The notes below the pieces were generated by a model. The model was given only the letters and a program-made list of their open reading frames with translations. It was not told where the DNA came from and did not search any database. A DNA stretch of 64,000 nt, taken from Lacisediminihabitans changchengi (lineage in GTDB: Bacteria; Actinomycetota; Actinomycetes; Actinomycetales; Microbacteriaceae). Position numbers and translations under genes: made by a program. Below are positions 45,808 to 56,632 of this stretch, in pieces (position 1 is the first letter of the stretch; each line of letters begins with the position of its first letter). The stretch covers positions 496,001-560,000 of the forward strand of contig NZ_JAEPES010000003.1 in assembly GCF_016634425.1 (NCBI RefSeq), in the 5' to 3' direction.

Positions 45808-45884
45808 CCCTGTTCCGACTTCCCTGTTCCGACTTCCGACTTCCGACTTCTCTCTTCCGAAATCCGACGTCTCTCTTCCGAAAT
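45808..45884. repeat. Cluster of short direct repeats in the fadB downstream gap
   Basis: Two tandem 14-bp copies of ccctgttccgactt (45808-45835), two of ccgactt (45836-45849), then ctctcttccgaaat twice (45850-45863 and 45871-45884). The last copy runs into the left end of element copy B. The repeats belong to a 357-bp gene-free stretch (45696-46052), which holds these, element B, the 10-bp repeats at 45977 and nothing else I can recognise. Confidence 0.9.
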
Positions 45885-45961
45885 GAAGGATCAATTGGCC
45901 GCCACGCCGCAACAGATGTCGAACACGCCGCGCATCCTCAACAATCGCCTTCATTTCGGAA
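45876..45961. repeat. Palindrome-ended element, copy B (86 bp)
   Basis: Perfect 14-bp inverted repeats ttccgaaatgaagg (45876-45889) and complement (45948-45961) around a 58-bp core that shows no similarity to the cores of copies A and C. It lies 92 bp beyond the stop of the DUF559 gene and in the gap downstream of fadB. Confidence 0.88.
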
Positions 45962-45976
45962 ATGACAGAAGGTAGC

Positions 45977-46035
45977 TTGAGGTACATCGAGGTGTTTTGG
46001 GGTACCTCGAGGTGCGTCGGGTGCCTCGAGGTGCC
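45977..46035. repeat. Six ~10-bp tandem repeats
   Basis: Consensus tcgaggtgcc: ttgaggtaca, tcgaggtgtt, ttggggtacc, tcgaggtgcg, tcgggtgcc (9 bp), tcgaggtgcc. They end 17 bp before the stop of the minus-strand DUF559 gene. Confidence 0.9.
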
Positions 46036-46052
46036 TCCGTGGTCGCTGAGAG

Positions 46053-46982
46053 TCAGCGGGAATGGAGATGGTCTCCGCGGTCCATTACGGCCTGAATCAT
46101 GGCGAGAGTGGCGGGCCAGTCATCAATGACCATTCGATAACTGATGCGAATGACGTGATAACCCAACGCCTCGAGAAACGAATCCCGATCGCGGTCGCCG
46201 TGCACCTTTCGCGCAATCTCTGCATCGCTAAGGCCCTGGTACTTGCCAGCACCGTCGAGCTCCAGCGCTAAACAGTCTCCGATGAGGAGATCGATCCACC
46301 GCTCGCCGAGCACCGCCACCTGCAGCTCTGTACTGATGCCCGCCCTCGCGAGCTTCCGGCGTGCGACGCTCTCCAGATAGCTCTCGCTTCGACCGTCAAC
46401 GATCTGAGGAAGATGTGAGAGCCGCGCGGGCAATCGTCGCGCAATCACTGCCGTTACAGACGGGGCAATCAGACCGACATGCAAGGCCGAGTCGATGCAG
46501 GCGACGGCATCATCCTCGTCCTCGCTTAGCGCGACCTGAGCCAAGCAATCCAACACACCGACCCGCAATCTCGTCGATTTCGTTGGCGGCCCCGCCGCTC
46601 CCCAATGCACCACGGTGGTGGCGCCCTCCGCATCGCGCAACCGCAGCACGGGGTCGTGTTCCGAGCGCAGCCGGGCAGCGTACGCCGGAACGTGCACGTG
46701 AAGCGCGACGTCTCGCGGCACAGCCAGACCGTAGGTCTCCGCGGCCGAGACACCGGCGAGTCGCCCGCCAACCCGGACAGCACGAACGTACGGCTCACCG
46801 GTCGTCGGGCCCATGTACCAACCCTGCCGAGGTCGCACTAGATCACCGGCCCTCACCGCCGCCGCGAGTTGATGGCTCGTTGCTCCCACTCGCAGCAGCT
46901 CATGAGTCGCTGCCACTCCGCCGCGATGGTGGATTTCGGCCAGCAGGGAGCGCAATGACGCACGAGCTGGATCCGTTCGCAT
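46053..46982 (-). CDS. AbiEi-like / DUF559 (Vsr-like endonuclease fold) protein
   Basis: A 309-aa protein. The N-terminal ~85 residues contain a helix-turn-helix (GGVAATHELLRVGATSHQLA) and an AbiEi-like region (RPRQGWYMGPTTGEPYVRAV, LAGVSAAETYGLAV). The C-terminal ~110 residues fit DUF559, a Vsr-like PD-(D/E)XK nuclease fold: GRSESYLESVARRKLARAG, then ERWIDLLIGDCLALELDG with acidic residues in the expected places, and FLEALGYHVIRISYRMVIDD. Such proteins are common in actinobacteria but their role is unsettled. It is bracketed by palindrome-ended elements B and C, 92 bp after and 107 bp before the gene. Confidence 0.8.
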   Translation of the reverse strand: MRTDPARASLRSLLAEIHHRGGVAATHELLRVGATSHQLAAAVRAGDLVRPRQGWYMGPTTGEPYVRAVRVGGRLAGVSAAETYGLAVPRDVALHVHVPAYAARLRSEHDPVLRLRDAEGATTVVHWGAAGPPTKSTRLRVGVLDCLAQVALSEDEDDAVACIDSALHVGLIAPSVTAVIARRLPARLSHLPQIVDGRSESYLESVARRKLARAGISTELQVAVLGERWIDLLIGDCLALELDGAGKYQGLSDAEIARKVHGDRDRDSFLEALGYHVIRISYRMVIDDWPATLAMIQAVMDRGDHLHSR

Positions 46983-47088
46983 GCGGCAAGGCTGACCGAG
47001 CTGCGGCGTCCGGTGGTCTCGCTGAGTAGTTCTGTGGAAGCGTCACCCACTCGCGCCCCTGTGGAGGAACGGTCACTCCGCAGCCATA

Positions 47089-47175
47089 CTTCCGAAATGA
47101 AGGCTTTTTTCGCGACATGCCGTTTGATCGTGCTTGACGAACGGCGTGTCGGAAGTTTTGCCTTCATTTCGGAAG
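47089..47175. repeat. Palindrome-ended element, copy C (87 bp)
   Basis: Perfect 16-bp inverted repeats cttccgaaatgaaggc (47089-47104) and complement (47160-47175). The core contains a second nested stem, cgacatgccgt with acggcgtgtcg, one G-U-type mismatch, so the whole element can form a two-level cruciform. It lies 52 bp after the aldo-keto reductase stop and 106 bp before the DUF559 start. Confidence 0.9.
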
Positions 47176-47227
47176 GGGACGGCATTCCGAAGGGGAATGC
47201 GCCGACTCGGTGCCGGCGGGCCCCCCG

Positions 47228-48201
<974 letters not shown>

Positions 48202-48205
<4 letters not shown>

Positions 48206-48591
48206 AGCCGGGGGGCCTTTCCTTGATAGGTCGTGATCTTGTAGTCGATCGCGGCCAGGCTGGTGGTGATCTCATCGAGCTGCGCCTTCACTGCGATGCG
48301 GTGCCGCAGTAGCAGTTCGAGTCGCTCCGGGGTCGCGCCGTCTCCGGCCCGCACCAGGTCCACATACTCGCGCACCTGAGCGATCGGCATGGATGTCGCG
48401 CGCAGCATCGTGAGGAATCTCACGAAGCTCACATCGGCATCCGAGTATCGCCGCTGCCGGGACGGCGCCCGGTCGATCGGCGCGAGCATAAGCCCGGCGC
48501 GTTCGTAGTAGCGGAGGGTATGGGTGGAGAGTCCGGTGAGCTCGGCTACCTGGGAGATAGTCAGGACTGACGTGGTGCGCTCGATGGTCAC
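48202..48591 (-). CDS. MerR family transcriptional regulator
   Basis: A 129-aa regulator. The N-terminal winged helix-turn-helix reads [20 protein letters not shown], followed by [20 protein letters not shown] and a dimerisation helix. It contains no cysteine, so it is unlikely to be a metal sensor or SoxR-type redox sensor. The start is GTG at 48591, seven bases after a -10 hexamer, hence probably leaderless. It leads the operon with the aldo/keto reductase. Confidence 0.92.
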
Positions 48592-48597
48592 ACTACG

Positions 48598-48628
48598 AGG
48601 CTAAGACTTAGAGCGCGCTCTAAGTCAA
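48598..48628 (-). promoter_or_regulatory. MerR-type promoter with palindromic operator
   Basis: On the minus strand TTGACT (48623-48628) and TAGCCT (48598-48603) are separated by 19 bp, the elongated spacer typical of MerR-activated promoters. A perfect 22-bp palindrome with half-site gacttagagcg occupies 48605-48626, inside the spacer and overlapping the -35. Transcription would begin at or next to the GTG at 48591. Confidence 0.85.
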
Positions 48629-48690
48629 ATGCGGAGCGAGGACGACCGTGTGTCGTCAGTTCGAGCTTCGAGCGCAGCTGCCCGGACCAG

Positions 48691-50634
48691 CTACTGCCGG
48701 TCGATCCCCAGTGAACGCTCGTCAGCTTCCTCGGGGAGGGGCCGGGCGACCGGGATGCGGCTGCCGAGCACCTGCGCCACCACATCACGGGCGATGTGCT
48801 GCGGTGTCAGACCAACCTGCTCGAGAATTTCGGCGCGCGAGGCGTGATCGATGAACTCGTCGGGCAGCCCGAGTTCGGTGAGCGCCGTGTCGACCCCGGC
48901 CGCGCGAAGGTCTTGACGGATGCGCGTGCCGATACCACCGACCCTGATGCCGTCTTCGATGCTCACGACCAGTCGGTGATCCGCCGCCAGCCCGATGATG
49001 CTCTGCGGCACGGGGACTACCCAGCGCGGATCGACGACGGTCGCACCAATGCCCTGGGCGGCGAGGCGCTCGGCAACCTGCATGCCGAGTTCGGCCATCG
49101 GCCCGACCGCGACGATCAGCACGTCTTTGTGCGGTGCCTCGCGCAGCACGTCGACCCCGTCATCCGTTCGACGCACGGCGTCGATCTCCGCGCCGACGCT
49201 GCCCTTCGAGAACCGCAGCACGGTGGGCGCATCGCCGACGGCGACCGCCTCCCCCAGCTCTTCGCGTAGCCGCGTCGCGTCACGCGGCGCGGCGAGACGG
49301 ATGCCCGGGACGACCTGCAGAATGGCCAAATCCCACATGCCGTGGTGGCTGGGCCCGTCCGGACCGGTGACACCGGCCCGGTCGAGCACGAAGGTGACGC
49401 CCGCCTTGTGCAGGGCGACATCCATCAGCACCTGGTCGAAGGCGCGGTTGATGAACGTGGCGTAGAGCGCGACTACGGGGTGAAGGCCGCCGAAGGCGAG
49501 CCCGGCGGCCGAGGTGACGGCGTGCTGTTCGGCAATTCCTACGTCGAACACCCGCTCGGGGTACTTCGCGGCGAGCTTGTGCAGTCCGGTGGGGATGAGC
49601 ATGGCCGCCGTGATCCCGACGATCTTCGGGTCTTTGTCGGCGAGCTTCACAATCTCGTCAGAGAACACCGAGGTCCAGGACGGGCTGCCCGTTCCGCCGA
49701 TCGGCTCGCCGGTTTCTGGGTCGATGTGACCAACCGCGTGGAACTGGTCGGCGGTGTCGAGCACAGCGGGCTCGAAGCCCTTGCCCTTCTGGGTGATCAC
49801 ATGCACGATCACCGGCGCTCCGTATGCCTTCGCCTGTCGGAGCGCCTCCTCCATCGCGGCCTCGTCGTGGCCATGGATCGGCCCGATGTACTTGATGTCG
49901 AGGTTCGAGTACAGCGCCTCGTTGTTGGAGAAGCGGGAGAGGAATCCGTGCATCCCGCCGCGCAGGCCGCGGTACATCGCTCGGCCGACGGAGCCGAAGT
50001 GGTCGGCGAACCGACGCGTGGTCATGTAGAGGTCGCGGTACTCGCGACGGGTGCGCACGCCGTTGAGGAAGCGGGCCATACCTCCGATGGTGGGGGCATA
50101 CGACCGGCCGTTGTCGTTGACGATGATCACCAAGCCACGGCTGTTGTCGTCGCTGATGTTGTTCAGCGCCTCCCACGTCATCCCCCCGGTGAGCGCGCCG
50201 TCGCCGACGATCGCCACCACTGAACGGTCTTTCTGACCCGTCATCTGGAAGGCGCGGGAGATCCCATCCGCCCAGCTCAGCGAGCTGGAGGCGTGCGAAC
50301 TCTCGACGATGTCGTGGATGGACTCGGATCGCTGCGGGTAGCCGGCCAGCCCACCCTTTTCGCGCAGGTGGCTGAAGTCCTGCCGCCCGGTGAGCAGCTT
50401 GTGCACATACGCCTGGTGGCCAGTATCGAAGACGATCGCGTCATTAGGCGAGTCGAAGACGCGATGTACGGCCATGGTCAGCTCGACGACACCGAGGTTC
50501 GGCCCCAGGTGACCACCGGTTTTGGAGACCTCGGCGATCAGAAAGGCACGAATCTCGGCCGCGAGCTGCGTCAGCTGCCCCTGGTCGAGCCCATCCAGGT
50601 CTCGTGGCCCATGGATGTTCTCAAGCAACGACAT
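48691..50634 (-). CDS. dxs: 1-deoxy-D-xylulose-5-phosphate synthase
   Basis: First enzyme of the MEP isoprenoid pathway. The 647-aa protein has the thiamine diphosphate motif AIVGDGALTGGMTWEALNNI, the N-terminal GHQAYVHKLLTGR, FDVGIAEQHAVTSAAGLAFG and DRAGVTGPDGPSHHG of the transketolase pyrimidine domain. The start ATG follows GGTGGAGAT. A long hairpin lies just before it. Confidence 0.97.
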   Translation of the reverse strand: MSLLENIHGPRDLDGLDQGQLTQLAAEIRAFLIAEVSKTGGHLGPNLGVVELTMAVHRVFDSPNDAIVFDTGHQAYVHKLLTGRQDFSHLREKGGLAGYPQRSESIHDIVESSHASSSLSWADGISRAFQMTGQKDRSVVAIVGDGALTGGMTWEALNNISDDNSRGLVIIVNDNGRSYAPTIGGMARFLNGVRTRREYRDLYMTTRRFADHFGSVGRAMYRGLRGGMHGFLSRFSNNEALYSNLDIKYIGPIHGHDEAAMEEALRQAKAYGAPVIVHVITQKGKGFEPAVLDTADQFHAVGHIDPETGEPIGGTGSPSWTSVFSDEIVKLADKDPKIVGITAAMLIPTGLHKLAAKYPERVFDVGIAEQHAVTSAAGLAFGGLHPVVALYATFINRAFDQVLMDVALHKAGVTFVLDRAGVTGPDGPSHHGMWDLAILQVVPGIRLAAPRDATRLREELGEAVAVGDAPTVLRFSKGSVGAEIDAVRRTDDGVDVLREAPHKDVLIVAVGPMAELGMQVAERLAAQGIGATVVDPRWVVPVPQSIIGLAADHRLVVSIEDGIRVGGIGTRIRQDLRAAGVDTALTELGLPDEFIDHASRAEILEQVGLTPQHIARDVVAQVLGSRIPVARPLPEEADERSLGIDRQ

Positions 50635-50646
50635 ATCTCCACCATA

Positions 50647-50683
50647 CCCACGTGACGCTCACGCACGGTGAGCGCCACGTGGG
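50647..50683 (-). promoter_or_regulatory. 16-bp stem hairpin between acnA and dxs
   Basis: cccacgtgacgctcac (50647-50662) pairs with gtgagcgccacgtggg (50668-50683) with a single A/G mismatch and a five-base loop. It lies 27 bp after the acnA stop and only 12 bp before the dxs ATG, next to its ribosome binding site. There is no T-run. It could terminate acnA or regulate dxs translation. Confidence 0.75.
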
Positions 50684-50710
50684 CCTTGACAGGGTCTGAC
50701 CCCGTAGCGT

Positions 50711-53518
<2,808 letters not shown>

Positions 53519-53642
53519 TCCGTCGTCTCCCTTGTACGAACCCTGCGATCTGGCGAAGCCATTCTCTCGCCGTGAGCGCCCGGTGACCAGCAAGGCGAAC
53601 CTAAGTCTGGGCGGCGCAACTCCGGCCGATCGAGGATGAAAC

Positions 53643-53660
53643 TATCTTGACATCAAGATA
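53643..53660. promoter_or_regulatory. MarR-type palindromic operator upstream of acnA
   Basis: tatcttga-ca-tcaagata, two perfect 8-bp arms around a two-base centre, in the 189-bp gap between the acnA start and the DUF3159 stop. The size and symmetry fit MarR-family operators. In Streptomyces coelicolor the MarR-family TamR is known to regulate aconitase; whether its homologue acts here is inference. Confidence 0.7.
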
Positions 53661-53707
53661 AATCATAGTCGCGGATGTCCTGGGCTCCGACACGAAGTCG
53701 AATGGAC

Positions 53708-54439
53708 TCAGTCGCGCGCGACGACCGCCGCACGGCCGTACGCCGCGCGCACCAGCAACCACGTCACCCAGAGCAGCACCGCGTAGAGCGGCACACCGAG
53801 CACGAGCTTGGTGCCGGCCAGCCATTCGGTCTGGCGGGCGAGGTACAGCGGCACTTCGACGGCCAGGCGCAGGGCGAACAGGCCCAGCCACATCCAGGTG
53901 GCGATGTAGAGCACGCGGCGCTTGGCCGCATCCTTCTTCCACTCCACGCCCTCATTGGTGAGGAAGCCCACGATCAGTCCGATCAATGGCCAGCCAACGA
54001 TGATACTGATCAGCAGCACGAGCACGCTGCTCGCGTTGATGACCATGCCGGGGATGAACGCCTGCTCTGCGCGCCCCGAGATGAGCGCGAGGACGGCCGA
54101 GACCGCGAGCAAGAGCAGTCCGATGACCGCCGACATCACGGGGCTGCGAGTCACTAGGCGCACCACGATGAAGGCAGCGCCGACAATCACGGGCACGAGC
54201 ACCGCGAGCGGCACGCTCTTGGTGATCGTGTACAGCACCAGGAAGACGAGGCCGGGGAGGATCGATTCGATCAGGCCGCGCACCCCACCGACCGCGCTGA
54301 GCAGTGAGCCCGCGGTTGGCACCTCCCCGGGCGTCACCTGGCCGAAGCCGGTCTTGCGCATGGCCGCGGCCATGGAATCCCGGAAGCTGATCGGCTGCTC
54401 ATCGTCTGGAGCGGGGTCCCTCGGAGTCGGGTCTGCCAC
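53708..54439 (-). CDS. DUF3159 family membrane protein
   Basis: A 243-aa integral membrane protein with about six helices (for example LPGLVFLVLYTITKSVPLAV, LIGLIVGFLTNEGVEWKKDA). The segment GVRGLIESILPGLVFLVLY is characteristic of DUF3159, a function-unknown actinobacterial family resembling intracellular septation protein A. It lies 5 bp after the DUF3710 gene in the conserved dut-DUF3710-DUF3159 order. Confidence 0.9.
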   Translation of the reverse strand: MADPTPRDPAPDDEQPISFRDSMAAAMRKTGFGQVTPGEVPTAGSLLSAVGGVRGLIESILPGLVFLVLYTITKSVPLAVLVPVIVGAAFIVVRLVTRSPVMSAVIGLLLLAVSAVLALISGRAEQAFIPGMVINASSVLVLLISIIVGWPLIGLIVGFLTNEGVEWKKDAAKRRVLYIATWMWLGLFALRLAVEVPLYLARQTEWLAGTKLVLGVPLYAVLLWVTWLLVRAAYGRAAVVARD

Positions 54440-54444
54440 GTGAA

Positions 54445-55053
54445 TCAGAGCCCGTCGGTCTTCGGCATCTGCAGCGGGATGAGGTCACGCGGGGGCATCG
54501 GGGTCTTGCCCCGCACCACGACGACGCTGCGGAACAGGTCTTCGACCTCGGCAGCGGCGACCGGGTCGACGGCGCCTTCTCCCGCGATGACGCCGCGCAG
54601 GAACCAGCGCGGACCGTCGACGCCGATGAATCGCGCCAGACGGGTCGCCCGCGGCTGCTCCGCCGTCGCCGCCGGAATCTCGGCCAGGAGCTCCGGCCCG
54701 AACGGTCCGACGGACAGCGTGGTGGTTCCGCCCTGCTTCTCGATCTGCTCCGCGATCTGGTCACGGATCTCGTGCCACAGCCCCGAGGTGCGCGGCGCCG
54801 CGAACGGCTGCACCTGCAGGGTCGAGCCCGCGTAATCCAGTCCGACGGCCACGACGCGCTGGCTGCCCTCCTCGACCTCGAGGCGCAGGTGGAGTCCCTC
54901 GCGCGGAAGGATCTTCACGCCGCCGAGGTCGACGTAGGGACGAACCGCATTGGCCTCGCTCTCGTCTAGGGGGCCTTCCGTCGCGCGGTCAGCCGGGGCC
55001 GACTTGGCCTGGATCAGTTCGTCGTCGCCTTCGATTGACGTCGTGTCACTCAC
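54445..55053 (-). CDS. DUF3710 family protein
   Basis: A 202-aa soluble protein. The central region SGLWHEIRDQIAEQIEKQGG and the segment RFIGVDGPRWFLRGVIAGEG are family hallmarks. The function is unknown; it is nearly always next to dut and DUF3159 in actinobacteria, as here. Confidence 0.9.
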   Translation of the reverse strand: MSDTTSIEGDDELIQAKSAPADRATEGPLDESEANAVRPYVDLGGVKILPREGLHLRLEVEEGSQRVVAVGLDYAGSTLQVQPFAAPRTSGLWHEIRDQIAEQIEKQGGTTTLSVGPFGPELLAEIPAATAEQPRATRLARFIGVDGPRWFLRGVIAGEGAVDPVAAAEVEDLFRSVVVVRGKTPMPPRDLIPLQMPKTDGL

Positions 55054-55113
55054 GGGTTGTCTCCGATATTCGGTGGTCGTTGGTGGGGCCGCTCGAGATT
55101 CGCGGTCCGGATA

Positions 55114-55143
55114 CTGCCGGTCAGGGTGCTGTCGGTCAGGGTG
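55114..55143. repeat. Two 15-bp tandem copies spanning the dut stop
   Basis: ctgccggtcagggtg (55114-55128) and ctgtcggtcagggtg (55129-55143). The stop of dut is in the second copy; the first lies just beyond the stop as a silent copy. Confidence 0.9.
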
Positions 55144-55579
55144 CAGTGCTGTACCCGGTGGACCCGAAGCCCGCTTCTCCGCGATGGCTTCCGGGCAATC
55201 TCTCCACCGGCACGAACCGCGCCCGCGTCACCGGCATGATCACGAGCTGCGCGATCCGGTCTCCGACTGCGACAGGATACGACACCGAGGTGTCGGTGTT
55301 CAGGAGCGTCACCCGGATCTCGCCTCGGTAGCCGGCATCCACCGTCCCCGGACTGTTGACGATGGTGATCCCGTGCTTCGCGGCGAGGCCGCTGCGGGGA
55401 ACCACGAAGGCGGCGTATCCGTCTGGCAGCGCGATGGAGACGCCAGTTCCCACGGTCGCGCGTTGTCCCGGCGCCAGCTCCACGGCATCCGCGGAGGTCA
55501 GGTCGGCGCCCGCGTCACCGGGATGCGCGTACGACGGAACAGACTCCGCCACGATCAGGACTTCCACGCTTTCAGGCAC
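55136..55579 (-). CDS. dut: dUTP diphosphatase
   Basis: Hydrolyses dUTP to dUMP, keeping uracil out of DNA. 147 aa with the five family motifs: PGDAGADLTS, VVPRSGLAAKHGI, NSPGTVDAGYRGEI, GDRIAQLVIMP and the C-terminal HRGEAGFGSTGY that closes over the active site. It acts as a trimer in the cytosol. Divergent from DUF3093. Confidence 0.96.
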   Translation of the reverse strand: MPESVEVLIVAESVPSYAHPGDAGADLTSADAVELAPGQRATVGTGVSIALPDGYAAFVVPRSGLAAKHGITIVNSPGTVDAGYRGEIRVTLLNTDTSVSYPVAVGDRIAQLVIMPVTRARFVPVERLPGSHRGEAGFGSTGYSTAP

Positions 55580-55664
55580 GTGATGAGGCTAGTGCAGAGC
55601 CCGACGGGGTCGCAGGAGGGTGATCGTGCAGGTTCGAGCAGTCAAAGTCTGATCGAATGGGGGC

Positions 55665-56132
55665 ATGACGATTTACCGCGAACGCCTGTGGGCGTCGCCC
55701 CTGGTGTTCATCAGCACCGCGCTCATCATCCCGGCCAGCCTGCTGGTGTTCCTGCCGATCAACCCCACGGCGGGCGTGTTCGTGGCGATTCTGCTCTATC
55801 TGGCAATCGTCGCCGCCCTCATCCTCGGGTCGCCCGTGCTTCGGGTCACCGACGACGCACTCACCGCAGGTCGCGCCACGATCCCGCTGGTGTTCGTCGG
55901 GGAACTCACCGCGTACCGCGGAGAGGCTGCGACGCTCGCGCGGGGACGCAAGCTCGACGCCCGGGCGTGGCTCCTCATCCGCGGATGGGTATCGCCGGTG
56001 GCGAAGATCGACGTGCTCGACCCAGAAGACCCGACTCCGTACTGGCTCGTATCAACACGAAAGCCCGAGGCGCTGATCGAAGCGATCAGCAGCGCTCGGG
56101 CTCGCGTGGAAGGCTCAGCCGACCAGTCGTGA
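55665..56132 (+). CDS. DUF3093 family membrane protein
   Basis: A 155-aa protein with two N-terminal membrane helices (PLVFISTALIIPASLLVFLP and VFVAILLYLAIVAALIL) and a C-terminal soluble domain with ARAWLLIRGWVSPVAKIDV and DPTPYWLVSTRKPE. It is an actinobacterial family of unknown function normally found next to dut and DUF4193. Confidence 0.9.
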   Translation: MTIYRERLWASPLVFISTALIIPASLLVFLPINPTAGVFVAILLYLAIVAALILGSPVLRVTDDALTAGRATIPLVFVGELTAYRGEAATLARGRKLDARAWLLIRGWVSPVAKIDVLDPEDPTPYWLVSTRKPEALIEAISSARARVEGSADQS

Positions 56133-56137
56133 CGCGG

Positions 56138-56431
56138 TTAGGCGGCGCACTCCTGGCAGATCGGGCCGAGCTTCTCCTCGTGGTCTAGCTGTGAGCGGTG
56201 CTTCACCAGGAAGCAGTTCACGCACGTGAACTCATCCGCCTGCGGAGGGAGCACCACGACGTCGAGGTCGAGGTCGGAGAGGTCGGCTCCAGGGAGCTCG
56301 AATCCACCGGGGTTGTCTGCGTCATCGACGTCAACGACGCCCGACATCTTGTCCGGAACGCGCTCCTTCAGAGCCTCGATCGACTCGGAGTCGTCGTCGG
56401 TCTTACGGGGTGCGTCGTAGTCGGTTGCCAT
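56138..56431 (-). CDS. DUF4193 family zinc-ribbon-like protein
   Basis: A 97-aa acidic protein starting MATDYDAPRKTDDDS, the family start. The C-terminus has two CxxC pairs (FTCVNCFLVKHRSQL and ICQECAA) suggesting a zinc ribbon. The function is unknown. It is convergent with DUF3093 and divergent from sepH. Confidence 0.9.
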   Translation of the reverse strand: MATDYDAPRKTDDDSESIEALKERVPDKMSGVVDVDDADNPGGFELPGADLSDLDLDVVVLPPQADEFTCVNCFLVKHRSQLDHEEKLGPICQECAA

Positions 56432-56632
56432 GCCCATCCAGTTCTGAAAATCGTTGTTTGGCCCTAATCGGCGGCCATAGTTTGCATCAATAGTTTGCGA
56501 ATAGCAAACCACTGCCACACGACCGTGAATCCGACGCTGATGGAACTCACGGCACGCCCGCGTTATTCCCGGAGGATCAGCGTTTTGCGTGTCACCCTAG
56601 AGATACCAACGGACCGCGAGAGGCGTTCAGTT

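Noticed and set aside
50684..50710. TTGACA at 50685 followed by TAGCGT on the plus strand as a promoter
   Set aside because: Spacing is only 13 bp, and the strand is opposite to both neighbouring genes.
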